Origin: Flammula alnicola
Lineage: Eukaryota > Basidiomycota > Agaricomycetes > Agaricales > Strophariaceae
DNA length: 64,000 bases
Direction of reading: 5' to 3'
Assembly (NCBI GenBank): GCA_015499995.1
Contig: JADNRV010000166.1
Coordinates: 47,154-111,153, forward strand
Shown here piece after piece: positions 42,696-54,570 of this stretch (position 1 is the first letter of the stretch; the number at the start of each line of letters is the position of its first letter). A program made the position numbers and the translations under genes. The notes under the pieces are model-generated. The model was not told the DNA's origin and did no database searches. It was given only the letters and a program-made list of their open reading frames with translations.

Positions 42696-44969
42696 ATGCG
42701 CTCTCTCACAAGTTTTATCACTCTCGCTTTAGTTGCACGCTCTTTTGCTGCCATTGGACCCAGCGCGGATCTGGTCATCGCAAATGCGTACATCCAACCT
42801 GACGGCTTTAATCGCTCGTAAGCTTAGTTTCATCGTTGACCTTCGTCTCACGAACATTTTTTCGATAGCGCCGTGCTTGCTGGATCAAGCGCAAGTGCCG
42901 TCCAATTTCCCGGTCCAGTGATCACAGGATCGAAGGTATTCTTATATCCACCTTGATATGGGATATTTTACGAACCGTCAAATCAAGGGAGATACCTTTA
43001 TTATGAATGTGGTCGACTCCTTAAGTGACACGACCATGCTGACTAGCACGAGCATTGTACGAGGACATATTTTTATACGAAAAGTTACTGATTAACGTTG
43101 GCATCTGTAGCACTGGCACGGACTCTTCCAAGAAGGAAGCGCCTGGGCAGACGGTGTAGTTGGAGTGGCTCAGTGCCCCATAATTTCTGGAGATTCATTC
43201 CAATATCAATTCTCGGTACCGGACCAGGCCGGAACTTTCTGGTACCATTCGCATCATTGTACGTCTCGCTTTTCAGACCATCTTAAGCGAGGTTCTCATC
43301 ACCATCCAGCGACTCAATACTGCGATGGCCTCAGGGGCGCACTCGTCGTGTACGATACCGCTGATCCTTATTTATCCGAGTACGTCGAATGTCTGCATGA
43401 ATCAATAGCTAAATTATTGACTTTGGCATTTTCTGTCAGCTACGATGTAGATGATGGTAAGATGATCGGTGTTTTGCTTTTCTCTATTGTTAACTCATTT
43501 TCCTCCGTTTCGCAGAGTCTACCATCATTACCCTTGCAGACTGGTAAGGCGCCAACCATGCGTCTATAAACGTGACCTCACCATAAACTTCAGGTATCAT
43601 ACCGTCGCTCCTTCCGCTGGAGCTGTACCAACCGCGGATTCTACATTAATTAATGGCTTGGGCCGCTATAGCGGAGGTCCCACGACTAATCTTTCGGTCA
43701 TCACGGTTTCATCGGGCACGCGCTACCGGTTCCGCCTAATCTCCATGTCCTGTGATCCGAACTTCACATTCTCCATTGACGACCACAATCTGGCAAGTTT
43801 TAGGTGTTTTCAAGACGGATACCCTGACGCTGATTCATCTTCGATTTAGACCATCATTGAAGTCGACGGGCAAAATGTGCAACCACTTGTCGTCGATTCC
43901 ATCCAGATATTCGCTGGTCAGCGGTACTCTTTCATCCTTAATGCGAACCAGACAGTGTCAAACTATTGGATTCGCGCCAACCCCAACGTGGGCACGACTG
44001 GCTTTACAGGCGGTCTGAACTCGGCGATCCTTCGCTATTCGGGGGCAGACGCCGTAGACCCAGCCACGAACATATCGCTCGCTAACACGCTCCTGGAAAC
44101 GAATCTTCACCCTCTCACTAATCCCGCAGCACCTGGAAATGCTACCTCCGGAGGTGCAGACGTTAATTTGAACATGCTGATCACTTTCTCCGGCACAGGG
44201 TTCAGTCTCAACGGGGCTTCGTTTGCGCCTCCCACCGTGCCTGTTTTGCTCCAGATTCTGAGCGGGGCATCGACGGCTGCCGACCTGCTTCCTTCTGGAT
44301 CGCTCTATGTTTTACCGGCCAATAGTGTCATCGAAGTTTCTCTTCCTGGTGGATCGGCTGGGAGCCCTGTACGTCCTGTCTTGTGTAACTCTGATTTCTG
44401 AACTCATGGACGTTATACTGCTCTAGCATCCATTCCACCTTCACGGAGTGAGCATTTTTCCTCGAAAATGTAATTCTGATCTCTCTGACGTCGATCTCTA
44501 TCCTACAGCATGCCTTCAGTGTTGTAAGAAGTGCAGGAAGCTCGACGTACAACTACGTAGACCCTGTGAGACGCGATGTCGTCAGCATTGGAGCGGCTAC
44601 CGATAATGTCACCATTCGCTTTGAAACTGATAACTCTGGCCCATGGATTATGCACTGGTTTGTCTCTCTCTGGCCTTTATTCATGTGTTTTAATTTTCTG
44701 ATGGCACGTTACAAACCAACAGCCACATTGATTGGCATCTGGAATTGTAAGTTTTCCTTGTTTAAATTTCTACCGCACCTTACACAGATCCCAGGGGCCT
44801 TGCAATAGTCTTCGCCGAAGATACAGCGACGATTGCTTCGAGCAATTCTACTATTCCAAGTGAGTTGTCATTCTCATCTTATGAACCTGCTTTATAACGC
44901 GAGTAACTTGTAGCCGCTTGGGATAGTCTCTGCCCGACTTACGATGCTGCTCCCACCCAAACCTTCTGA
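42696..44969 (+). CDS. Laccase (multicopper oxidase), complete
   Basis: About 14 exons with introns of 45-70 nt, total roughly 520 aa. The signal peptide is [18 protein letters not shown]. All four copper-binding signatures are present: HWHGLFQ..WADG (L1), WYHSHHSTQYCDG (L2), HPFHLHG (L3) and HCHIDWHLE (L4). The residue ten after the L4 Cys is Leu. Leu there is associated with medium redox potential. Also seen are [29 protein letters not shown] and the terminal [10 protein letters not shown]. One intron, after DDHNL, uses a GC donor (GCAAGT); splicing there restores HNLTIIEVDG. Laccases oxidise phenols with reduction of O2 to water and act outside the cell in lignin turnover, pigment formation or development. 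No disabling change was seen. Confidence 0.9.
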
Positions 44970-45589
44970 ACGAATTGGAAGTGCTCATAATCGTGAGGGG
45001 CATTGAAATCGTATCTTCCCATCCCAGTAGAGACAAAACTCGGACGAAGGAATTGAAAGCAATAAGATACATGTTCTCTACGTTTACTTCTATCACTGGA
45101 CAATAATTATTCCTTGGACACTTCTTTGCTTTATCCTAGGCCATAAAAGCATCGTAGCACGCACTCCACATGTTCGAGCAGTCAGCACACCGCTATGCTG
45201 TTTCCTGAAAGGATTCCTAATTTTGTTGCTGTGGACAAAAAAGTGGCAGCAGGAGGCAAAATACATCCACGAGCTCATTCACTGTGTGGACGGTGAAGCC
45301 ACCCATTTACAACATTCGAGGGTTCCTAGGCCTTTGTCGCAACAGACGTATGGTGTAGGCGGTTTGCTTGGCGCTATAGTAGGGCTCTCCTCAGGCTCGT
45401 AGTAGTGGTGAGAGGCTTGGATCATGTTTCGCGGTAAAATCAAACTGGTATCTTGCTCGATACCTTCAAGTTTTAACTTGTTATCCAATGTGGGGAGAAA
45501 GCATCAGCCTGTACCTCAGGATGGCTACTCGTCCTTAATGGGTGTCTGACGGTCTACCGGTGTCATTGTCGAAAGAGGCGCAAGTTAAC
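44970..45589. other. Gene-less stretch after the laccase
   Basis: 3' flank of the laccase. Minus-strand frames at 45093-45488 have no domain. Confidence 0.45.
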
Positions 45590-46990
45590 GACGTTGTTTG
45601 TTTGAGAGGATCGACGCCAAATACATACAACTTACATAACAGCGCACGGACGTTTTTTTTCCGTGTTCATCATTGACACTACCCTTGCTTTTCTCTCACC
45701 GTTCTCCTTCTCCAGAGCTATTTTGTCGTGTCCTACGCCGTTCTCTCTAGCGAATCTCATACTCGAATGCCTGTATGAGCCTCGAAACGCCTTTGCTGGC
45801 ACTGCTCTCTCGTAATGGTAAGTCTCGCCTCCCATCGCCTCCATATGCCTCTGCTCTTAGGCCTCAGAGATTTAGGTTGGCTTCGACATCGCCATGAGAG
45901 TTTCATCGTTCATGGCGAAGAGTGTTCCATTTCTTGGAATAAGTATTCGCTGTTTCGGGCTCTACTGTATACGTGCATTTCTTCTCTGGCTATTCGCCGT
46001 CTTTTCTATTCCTCTTCGACATTGCCTCCGCTGCGGTTTCTGGCCACGTCAGCCATATAGTCCACTCTATCAAGACGTGATTGAACGCCCGCGCAATACC
46101 ATCCCTGTCCGTTCTGATCGCCTCACTTCTATGGCAGCCATCGTGGCTATATGGGCTGCCGTCTACGGACCACCCGTCGAGGAGCCGAACTACGTGTTCA
46201 ATCCCCCCATGTTCTTAAATCGCGTTGATGGATTCTTTTATATTTAATGTTCTCCCATATCTTTTCATGCGCTCTTCTTCCTTCGCTCATACCGTCCTTC
46301 TTACATTTTATTCGTCCACACTACTCGGTCTGATTATCGACTCGAGTGATTCTTTCTGATGGTCCTACGATATTTGTTACTTCTCACAGCCACAGACCCT
46401 TCATATGCCCTCTGGCCATCTGTGGTCGTGATGGCTCCTCCTGCTTGTCTCGGAGTTTGACCAAGTTCGAGATGCCCAGTGGTGCAGAGATTTCATGCGG
46501 TGTATGCGCCCTGTGAAGTTGGGCTTGATATCGCATTGTTTCGCATTTACGACGCCATATACGACCCTCTTCTCTCACCACTTCACGCTCAGCGCTGTTT
46601 GGCTATCTGGTCATCTTGCAGGCCCCTCCTGCTGTTCCTTTCCAAGTATGGTTGTGGCGTCTGAACCATTGATCCTGCGGCGCTGCTAGTCGGACGTGAA
46701 TGACGGGAGGTACGGCAAACACGCTTTATAGGCGCGGCTTTTACAGTCTTCTCGTGATGTTCTTTTGCATTTGTAGCGCATTTTTCGTATTGTTGCGCAT
46801 GACATCTCGTTAGCTTAGTGTTCATGAAATGCACTCGCAACGAGTTTCGAGCCTCATAGGAATCCGGAATTCTGGATCCTCTATTCTCGGTTGACGAGAA
46901 CTAGGTGCGTGTTTTATGATCTAGTTGTATGCAGTATTAACGTACTAATTCATGCCTCAGGTGGAACAAAGTCAAGCTGTTCTGGGAGGG
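45590..46990. repeat. Degenerate dispersed repeat, unit 4
   Basis: It starts AACGACGTTGTTTGTTTGAG with GCGCACGGACG, then CGCCTTTGCTGGCACTG and CCCTCCTGCTGTTCC. It ends at GAATCCGGAATTC and an AGAACTAGGTGCG remnant near 46905, like the end of an MPSADGF gene. The following AAAGTCAAGCTGTTCTGGGA block also follows the broken copy at 24210. Confidence 0.55.
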
Positions 46991-49200
46991 CGGATCTTGC
47001 CTTTCCTACTGTTTTCTTAAGCTACCCAGCCTCTCTGTCAGACTATAGTCCCTACCGAAACATCTTAGTTGGCGCTTTTCAAATCGCAGTGTGTCGCGCC
47101 TCCTGGCATTTTCTCTTGTCTGCTCGCAGACCTGATCTGGGACGTCCGATATTTCAAACCTTTCGCTCGATGTTTATGTGTTATGAATATTCATCATTTA
47201 TGGCGAACCCGCAAACCCAGCGCGTCCTTTTCTGCATAACCTTCACAGTGGTCCATCGCTGTCTGACCATCTTTTTTCAGGCAGGCACCTCTCTCCGACT
47301 GATAAGATCAGGGGCGCGGTGAAGTCGGGCATGAAAGACTGGACGACGGCTGTGTCTTTTCATTGTGGCTTAGGGTTCTGGACACCTCATTGAGTGCTGT
47401 TCTCACTATGGTGTGTCGCCCATTCTTCTTTCGCTCTCATAGCTTTCACGGATGTCTAGGCGTTGCTTCATTTATCAGCCATCCCTCTTGTACGGCAATT
47501 ACCTGTACTTGGCAGCGGCCTCGAAGAGTACTTTCGTTGCCCTATGGAGAATTTCTGTTCATGTGTCGCGCTATGTCAGAGGACATTGTCAGCCTCATTT
47601 CGACCTTGTCGGATGTTACAAGTGCGCCTTCTTTTCTTCGAGATTCCCTGTAAATCTTGAAATATCATGGACTGTCACCTAACAGCACTACTGGGTGTCT
47701 TACTTTCCGTATCTGCTCCCCGCTATTTTTGTTGTTCTAGTGCCTTTCCTTTCATGTTCAATTCCTGTGCCGTTTTGCTGCTAATGTCCGGCTTTTGCCC
47801 CTTTTTTGCTTATTCTTGAATCTCAACTTTAATCGTTGAGCGACTCCGTCCATGCGCCTTTCGATTTCCCTCAACGAACTTTGGTATTCCTCTCCCACCG
47901 TTCTCCATTCCCCCGAGCATTAGCATCCCGCATATAAAATTTTCGCCTGCGTGCACCTCGATACTTGTGGGTCGGAGACGACGCAACCTGGTGGACAGGT
48001 ATCTTGGGGGTGGGCGTTTGTGATCGAGTGAACCTAGTGCTCGGGTTTAGGGTTGGAACGGGGTTGGATGCTGTACTGCCTACGCTTCTCATCTATTTGC
48101 TGTAGTGCGGACGGTCAGCTTTGACTTGCAGAGCCAGTGTGTTGTGTCGGTCGGTGGGATGACCCGAATCGTGCGGTGCCTAGAGGTTTCGGGGGAGTCT
48201 GTGTACGTGATCGACTCCTTTTTCAGCCTATCATCTCGTCCGTCTGTTGTACCGAGGTCAGAAATCTTCTTTTAGCCCTGGTGCTAGGAATATCCAAATA
48301 TCCAAGACGACAGCAGCAAACCGCTATTCAGGTAACCTTTTGTTCACCAACACCATGTTACGACAATGCTAAGCTCACCTACAGAAAAGCTAGCTTTCGC
48401 AATCGGGGGGAAGGGACCGAAACGTCTTTTCGTGTTATATTCGTAGATACGGCGGCGAGTTGGATCATCTTTTGCTGTAAAACCGAACTATCAAAGGGCA
48501 TGCCGTTGAATATGAACTTTTGGATTGCATGCTCAGGGTCTGCCAGTCTTGGAGAGAGAACGTGATGTGATGACGCACAAATGAACCATCTTGGCTTGCC
48601 TCTTGCCATCGCGTGCGACGCGACACTGTTCGGTCCGACAGTGAATGATGGATTTTTAATAGGCCGTGATCGAAAGAGGTCTGCGAGATGAGTCAGCATT
48701 TGTCGCCATCTCGGAAAATCACTCACACTCGTCAAACCTCAGTTTTCCGAGGATTAGTCGACATTTTTGCACCCACCCGCTACACCTTTTTCAGCTCTAT
48801 TTAACTCAGCACGACCGTGTTTGCGTAGGATAATCTTCTGCTTTTTGGAGCGCCCAATCTCGCTCACTTCAGACCTTATCCGGCAGACATTTCGGGCTTA
48901 AACCCTCCGGGTTTTCCCCAAAGCAAAAGGCTACTTGTACAACCAAAGTACATCACTAACTATATCTTTAAGGATATCTGCCGCGCGTACTAGAAAATAT
49001 TATGATACTCTCTCTCCTAAAATCTTAGGCACATAGATTCTATTTTTAAGACGAACCATCACTCAGTTCCGTTTGGAGTCACGCTGTCAACTACATCTTT
49101 ACTCGGGTTCAACTTTACCTTATAATCATCCCAATATCATCCAGCTCGTTCCATAGCATCGCTCTCCTTTGTTCAACACCCTACGTGGGCGCGTTGAGGT
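46991..49200. other. Repeat remnants, no confident gene
   Basis: 47098-47165 repeats the CTCGTCTGCTCGCAGACCT block of unit 3. A minus-strand frame at 48379-48735 is open for 118 codons with no recognised domain. The last 400 bp should contain the F-box gene promoter. Confidence 0.4.
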
Positions 49201-49224
49201 ATCATCTACGCGAATTTGACCTCC

Positions 49225-49279
49225 CGGTGAGTGATAAATTCTCATGACTTCAGATCAACGTGCACTAACCTTGGTCTAG
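49225..49279 (+). other. Probable 5'UTR intron of the F-box gene
   Basis: A GTGAGTGATAAATT donor just after CTCCCG and a CTAACCTTGGTCTAG acceptor bracket about 55 nt directly before ATG 49288. Confidence 0.6.
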
Positions 49280-49287
49280 GATCTAGC

Positions 49288-50979
49288 ATGCCTGCTACGA
49301 GCCAGACCCAATTCGATGGCGTTTTCGGTACGAATTACGTCCCAACCGACGCTGAGGTCGTCGCAATAAAGGAAATTTTGAAGGAGCCGAGAGCACGGTT
49401 AGCGAAGATCGAAGAAGAGTTAGCTGGTATCGAGCTAAGGGCTCGAAATCTGCGTCAAGAACGAGAAGACCTGAATCACTCAATCGACAAATATCGCTGC
49501 CTTATCTCCCCTGTGCGTCGACTTCCTCCTGATATCTTGCGCGAAGTCTTCATATCCTGCCTGCCCGATGACCGCAATCCGACGATGAGTAGCGACGAGA
49601 CACCTATGTTGCTCACCCAGGTCTCGAGTCATTGGAGAAGCGTGGCCATGACAACGCCGGGGCTTTGGGCGTCACTCCATATTGCCGTCCCCAATTCGAA
49701 CCCAACATTCCATTCAAGTCATGATTCAACAACGGGGGTTCGTTTGATGGTCTCGCAAGTAACGGATATACGCGCGGCGGCTGTGAAGGAATGGATCGCC
49801 AGGTCGGGAACTCTACCACTCAGTATTGCCCTCCACGAGTGGGACGTATACCCGCCAACAGAATACTGCAAGATTTTCTTTCAGTGCATTCTCCCATTCT
49901 CCAAGAGATGGAAGAACATCTCGTTGAGTTGCCCTGCAGCATCTCTCGCAGATTTCAGGAAAATTCCGCCATCCGAGGTCCCTATTCTTCAATCTCTCTC
50001 TCTCGATATCACTCGCAATAGTATAGCGAGCTCCGGTACGGAATGGAACGATTGCGAAATATTCCAGGCTCCATGTATTCGCAAATTTTCCGTTACTGGG
50101 ATCCATGCAGACATTTCAGAATTTCCCCTTAATTGGGCTCAACTCACTGACCTCACTCTCAACAGCAAGCAGTGGAGCTCGACAAACTTGACCATAACCG
50201 AGATTACTCACGTGTTGGAGAGGTGCTCTGGTTTGGTTTCCTGCAGGCTGCACGTCGGGCACGGCGCCAATCCTGGAAATCGCACGGAATTCCCGACCAT
50301 CTCCCTTCCCTTCCTCGAATCATTGTGGATTTTGGAAGAATCACAAGTTCCCGCGTTCTTTGCCGCCCTTGATGCTCCAAAGCTTCGTAAACTTGAATAT
50401 TGGACCTCGCGGATATCGCTAGCGGAGCCTTCATCCTTAACCCGGCTTCTCTCTAATTCAGGTGGAAGCGTTCAAGAGCTATCTACCAATCCTCATCTAT
50501 TTGCAGTACATGACTTCATCCAATGTCTCCGTCTGTGCCCGTTCCTCACCTCTCTGTCTCTCACCTCATCCCCCCTTGTCCCTCCTCTGTCCCATGACGA
50601 AAACAGCCCCGCTCCTGTCTCTAACTCCCTCCTCCAGTCCTTCGCCCATTTGAAAGCAGACGACGAGTGTCTGTGCCCAGACTTGGAGAAGCTTACATGT
50701 CTTACCGTGGCACATTTCTCGGACGACGCTCTACTGGAATTTATTCTTCGCAAGCAAAGTAGCGTAGACAAGAGGATCAAAAAATTGAAATTGGTAAATG
50801 TCAGATTCACTCGTCGGGCCACCGTTGATATCATGCCGCATGTTTCGACACAAATATCGGATGGTTTGAAACTTTCTATCACATACCCTCCTCGTACATA
50901 CAGAGGCCCATTCTCACTCTATGATGGTTTACCTTCGACGATTGAACCTGATCCGTATTTTCAGCCATTTTTGGGATGA
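49288..50979 (+). CDS. F-box-like protein
   Basis: Intron-free coding frame of 563 aa. ATG 49288 is chosen because upstream in-frame sequence lies in a 5'UTR intron. A coiled-coil-like segment (LAKIEEELAGIELRARNLRQ) precedes ISPVRRLPPDILREVFISCL, the F-box-like motif usual in mushrooms, and then LLTQVSSHWRSVAMTTPGLW. The rest has leucine-rich-like spacing (LESLWILEE, LTCLTVAHFSD, IKKLKLVNVRF), as in F-box proteins that choose targets for SCF ubiquitin ligases. This family is greatly expanded in Agaricomycetes and most members have no known target. Confidence 0.85.
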   Translation: MPATSQTQFDGVFGTNYVPTDAEVVAIKEILKEPRARLAKIEEELAGIELRARNLRQEREDLNHSIDKYRCLISPVRRLPPDILREVFISCLPDDRNPTMSSDETPMLLTQVSSHWRSVAMTTPGLWASLHIAVPNSNPTFHSSHDSTTGVRLMVSQVTDIRAAAVKEWIARSGTLPLSIALHEWDVYPPTEYCKIFFQCILPFSKRWKNISLSCPAASLADFRKIPPSEVPILQSLSLDITRNSIASSGTEWNDCEIFQAPCIRKFSVTGIHADISEFPLNWAQLTDLTLNSKQWSSTNLTITEITHVLERCSGLVSCRLHVGHGANPGNRTEFPTISLPFLESLWILEESQVPAFFAALDAPKLRKLEYWTSRISLAEPSSLTRLLSNSGGSVQELSTNPHLFAVHDFIQCLRLCPFLTSLSLTSSPLVPPLSHDENSPAPVSNSLLQSFAHLKADDECLCPDLEKLTCLTVAHFSDDALLEFILRKQSSVDKRIKKLKLVNVRFTRRATVDIMPHVSTQISDGLKLSITYPPRTYRGPFSLYDGLPSTIEPDPYFQPFLG

Positions 50980-51358
50980 TCAACTGCTCGATTGAATACT
51001 TACGATCTACTACCTATCGCTTTGATGCTTCTTGGATATAGCTCTATGACCTGCTTATTATATCTTCTCGATCACCGTAACAGCTATCAAAATTTAAAAA
51101 GTCTCCATCTTCAACGCGAACGTGAGCAAATATCAGCGGGCCCACGGTAGCGGTGATCCGAAAGCTGACAGTACCCTCCTAATAGCGGAAAGATCAGAGT
51201 ATCCCCCTCATTTGCTTCTACCTTGGACCGCGTCGCCATCCATATAATAAATACCGAACACAAAGAACTCACATATTTCCGTCCTCGCCAACGCCGTCGA
51301 GCCTCCTACTGTCCAGAGTTAGCCCCGATTTTTCGTGCTCAGCCCTTGTTCTGAACTC

Positions 51359-52768
51359 ATGAACGGAAAACTCGTCCTTGTAGGTCCTTCCCCTGTCCTA
51401 TTCTATGTAGACACCTCGTCATCATGCTCACATGCTTTACCCTCATAGGTCACCGGTATCACTGGGTTCATAGCTGGTCATATCGCTGAGCAGCTCCTTG
51501 ACCGAGGATATCGAGTACGCGGGTGCGTAAATACCATCGGTTTCTCCTTCGCCAGGCCATGAATTCGTAATGTTCATTGAGGCGATAACCAATCAGGACC
51601 GCGCGGGGTAAAAAGTTCCAAACTCTCGTAGATACTGTGCAGAGAACCGGCCTTGAGTTCGTACAGATTGATGACGTGGCAAGCTCCGACTTCACAGAGG
51701 CCTTGCAAGGCGTTGATGCGGTTCTGCACACCGCATGCCCTTTGGCCGGGAGGAATGATCTCAACGAAACATTCAAGGTGAGTATTTTTCTCATCTTCCT
51801 TCTTCGATTGTTTCTCCCTAATCTGCATTGCGCCCTTTTGCCGATAACATAGACTGCAGTAGACGGTACATTGAACGTGGTGCGTCAAGCCCAGAAGGCA
51901 GGCATCAAGAAAATCGTTTCCACCAGCTCTTTCGGTGCCCTTCTGAGTCGTCAGTCGGCCGTGCACTACAGGTTAAGCGCTATACTCATGGCTTCCTTTA
52001 CATTCAGCCTCGCTTGACAAGATGTTCGGTGGTCTAAATTTAGACGAGTCAGGTTCGCCTCTTTCTTTATTGAATACGCATTTCGCTCATAATAGATTCA
52101 CGGGATCAGATTGGGGAGATGTCAGTGAAGAAGAATTCGAGAAAAATAAGGATAATCAGTACTACATCTACTTCACCGCAAAGGCCAAGATGGAAAAGGC
52201 GTTACTGCAGTTCGGGAAGGATCACCAGGACCTCGAAATCATTACTAGTTCGTCGATTCACCAAATCCATGATCAATTCTAATCTATTTTAATATCTAAT
52301 TTTGCAGTTGTTCCAGGCTACGTTCATGGACCTTACGCCAGAACGTTCCCGCTTCCGAGTTCGGTGACTACGCTTGGCACGAACGAGACACTTTACCAAG
52401 TCATCTGCAGCGGGGCCGTGCCACCTGCGCCGAACTGGCTCGTGGATGTACGCGACGTTGCGAAAGGCCATGTTTTGGCGCTCGAAGCATCGAATCTCCC
52501 CGCTGACAAGAGGAGGTTTATTATTAATCCTGGAACATATACCTGGAAAGAAGCTGCGGAGCACTTGAAGAAGGCCCGACCAGCCGTCAAAGACAGGATT
52601 ATCCCGTTGGAAGATATCGGTCCCTTACCTGCCCCTCCGTCGAATTTGGTTAACACACGAGCGCAGGAATATTTGGGATTGAGGGAATATACATCACCGG
52701 AAAAGATGTTCGAGGATGCGGTAGATGATCTTTTGACGTTGGAGACAATTTGGGCGCAGAAGAATTGA
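51359..52768 (+). CDS. NAD(P)-dependent extended SDR reductase (DFR/cinnamoyl-CoA reductase-like)
   Basis: Exon 1 (51359-51379, MNGKLVL) joins exon 2 (51449-51522) at a GTAGGT donor to give KLVLVTGITGFIAGHIAEQL, the Rossmann TGxxGxxA motif. Following exons read RGKKFQTLV, GVDAVLHTACPL, TSSFGALL, FTGSDWGDVSEEEF, YFTAKAKMEKALL (YxxxK) and IVPGYVHGPYA. The last reads WLVDVRDVAKGHVLALEA and ends WAQKN at 52768. These match atypical/extended SDRs acting on aldehydes, ketones or flavonoid-like substrates. A 9-nt micro-exon (about 52045-52053) between TYR and FTG is possible but not needed for the frame. The catalytic residues look intact. Substrate unknown. Confidence 0.85.
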
Positions 52769-52871
52769 ACAAGATAGTTGAATCTTATACACATCCTTAT
52801 ACATTCTAGATCTAGATCTGTTTTCCAAAGGATTCGGGCCAGTGAGAGATAAATGACTAGACTGTGAGTAC

Positions 52872-54570
52872 AATGCAACGGTATCGAAGATGTTCTCACG
52901 GTTGAACCACCACCATCAACGCCAGCGGGGAGGCTCAGAACCCCCGGCGCTGGGCTCACGGCGCCCTCGTCCTGCTGAATCCACTCCTTCTGCGTCGGAA
53001 CCTGACACTGAGGCTCAGGAGGGCGAAGAAAAGGTCCGGCTCACCCTGCACACAAAGTCACCGCACACAAGGCGTGTGGTCAAACGAGGTCGGACGAGCA
53101 ATCGACCAGACTCTCGAGACGATGCCGAAGCACTCTTCCTGGCTAGCCCGCCTTCACCGACACCGTTCAGACTCCAAAGAGGGAGCATACACGTCGAGGC
53201 CCAACCCTCCACACAGCCTACGCCTACCACGTCCACTGACGTGGCAGCGCGTCAAGTTGAACGCCTGGAGTCTCTCTTGGACTCAGTGCTTGCCACGCTG
53301 TCCATCATTCAGGCCAACTCTACCACACCTGTCGCATTAAGCGCACACTCCCGAGAGGCACTTGCCGTGCTCAACAAGATTGTTACTCCCGAAGCACCTC
53401 CAGTAACCAACAAGCCAACCACCACCTCAAAGTCGTATGCTCAAGCAACCAAGGATTGCCACGCTACCCAGACTGTAGCGCACGCAGCAAAACCGTCACA
53501 TGCTGGCCGATTGACACACACCCGTTCTCGCCCTGGTTCCTCTCCTGCTACTCATCATTCTCCCCATCGTCTCATTGTGCGGTGGCCTGACCACCCTGTC
53601 CCTCAGTCATCATCCTCCCTGCAGAAATTTATCACCCAACTCAAGAATCAACTACCATCTGACGACGTGCACATTTCGGGAGCAAACGTGACGAAAGCTG
53701 GCAGCATCGTAATTCACACAAAGGCACCATACAAAGCTTCGCAACTCCTTGAGAACCTACCTTCAGGTTTCATGCCTATCAGACGTGCCGCCACCGCTGC
53801 CATACCAGATTTCTCGCCACCGCTCAATGCCGATTTAAACGTCGAGCTTGATGTCCCATGGTACGGTATTGTTGTACATGACATACCGGCCATGCCTCTC
53901 GCGGCCGCCTTTAAGGGAGAAGAAGGGGGGGGGAATGACTTGTGGGACGCACTGGAGGGGGAGGCTGGGTTGGCAGGACAGGATATCAAGGACCTCCGGC
54001 TGTTATGTCGCATCGAGGAGATGGATGAGAGGGAGCATATGTCAGTAAAGATCATGCTGGAAGACTCAAGAATATGCCAACACCTCAAGCGCAACGGCGT
54101 CTTCCTTTTTGGAACGCACTGCCGTGTCTCGGAGTACCGCCGTCGGAAAAAGCACCCTCCTCCACCCTCCCGGCCCACCAGCCCTTAATCTCTTATCTCT
54201 CTGCCCGCTTCGATCTGACGACTTGATTTTCCTTCACTCCCCATTTAATATTCATATCAGTAACTCTGCACTTATCAGCCTCATCATACCCGTGACACGT
54301 CAAGCTCATTTCGCCTGCCTTTTTTTGGCCGGGCGCGCAATAGCAAACCCCAACATTAGGAAATTTTACTCGATGAACTCCAGTTACACTTCACCCCGTA
54401 CGGTCCCATGGGTCAGTCCTCTGGGAGAATTGGCTGGGAGATAGGACGGTGTAGGCATGGGCTGCCTCTAGGAGTAGTGTACACGCATGTAATGTCCTAC
54501 GTAAGGCCTCGCCTTGAAGGACAATAAATGGGATACAAAAAAAAAAAAAAAAAAAATGCAACGGTATCGT
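52872..54570 (+). mobile_element. ORF1-only LINE derivative with poly-A tail and 15-bp target duplication
   Basis: AATGCAACGGTATCG stands at 52872-52886 and again at 54556-54570. Between them lie 1.67 kb: an open ORF1-like frame (52890-54188), a short 3' region with AATAAA (about 54520) and a run of about 19 A. The structure is that of a target-primed retrotransposon insertion. No endonuclease or reverse-transcriptase frame exists anywhere between the two target copies, so this copy cannot move by itself. The insertion lies about 100 bp downstream of the SDR stop codon, probably in its 3'UTR or terminator region. Confidence 0.9.
52890..54188 (+). CDS. LINE ORF1 (Gag-like) protein, lacking zinc knuckles
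   Basis: Intact 432-aa frame starting three bases inside the element. The N-terminal half is basic and Pro/Ser/Thr-rich (GRTSNRPDSRDDAEALF). A coiled-coil-like segment (VERLESLLDSVLATLSII) comes next, then SKSYAQATKD, HRLIVRWPD, VWYGIVVHD-type (VPWYGIVVHDIPAMP) and GVFLFGTHCRVSEYRRRK. This order is typical of ORF1 of fungal Tad1-clade LINEs. The Cys-rich CCHC knuckles normally placed just after CRVSxY are absent, and the frame ends in KHPPPPSRPTSP. Their loss and that of ORF2 fit one internal deletion. An open frame without stops implies recent insertion or continued selection. Confidence 0.75.
   Translation: MFSRLNHHHQRQRGGSEPPALGSRRPRPAESTPSASEPDTEAQEGEEKVRLTLHTKSPHTRRVVKRGRTSNRPDSRDDAEALFLASPPSPTPFRLQRGSIHVEAQPSTQPTPTTSTDVAARQVERLESLLDSVLATLSIIQANSTTPVALSAHSREALAVLNKIVTPEAPPVTNKPTTTSKSYAQATKDCHATQTVAHAAKPSHAGRLTHTRSRPGSSPATHHSPHRLIVRWPDHPVPQSSSSLQKFITQLKNQLPSDDVHISGANVTKAGSIVIHTKAPYKASQLLENLPSGFMPIRRAATAAIPDFSPPLNADLNVELDVPWYGIVVHDIPAMPLAAAFKGEEGGGNDLWDALEGEAGLAGQDIKDLRLLCRIEEMDEREHMSVKIMLEDSRICQHLKRNGVFLFGTHCRVSEYRRRKKHPPPPSRPTSP

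Noticed and set aside
53714..54178. 154-codon minus-strand frame
   Set aside because: Shadow of the LINE ORF1-like protein.
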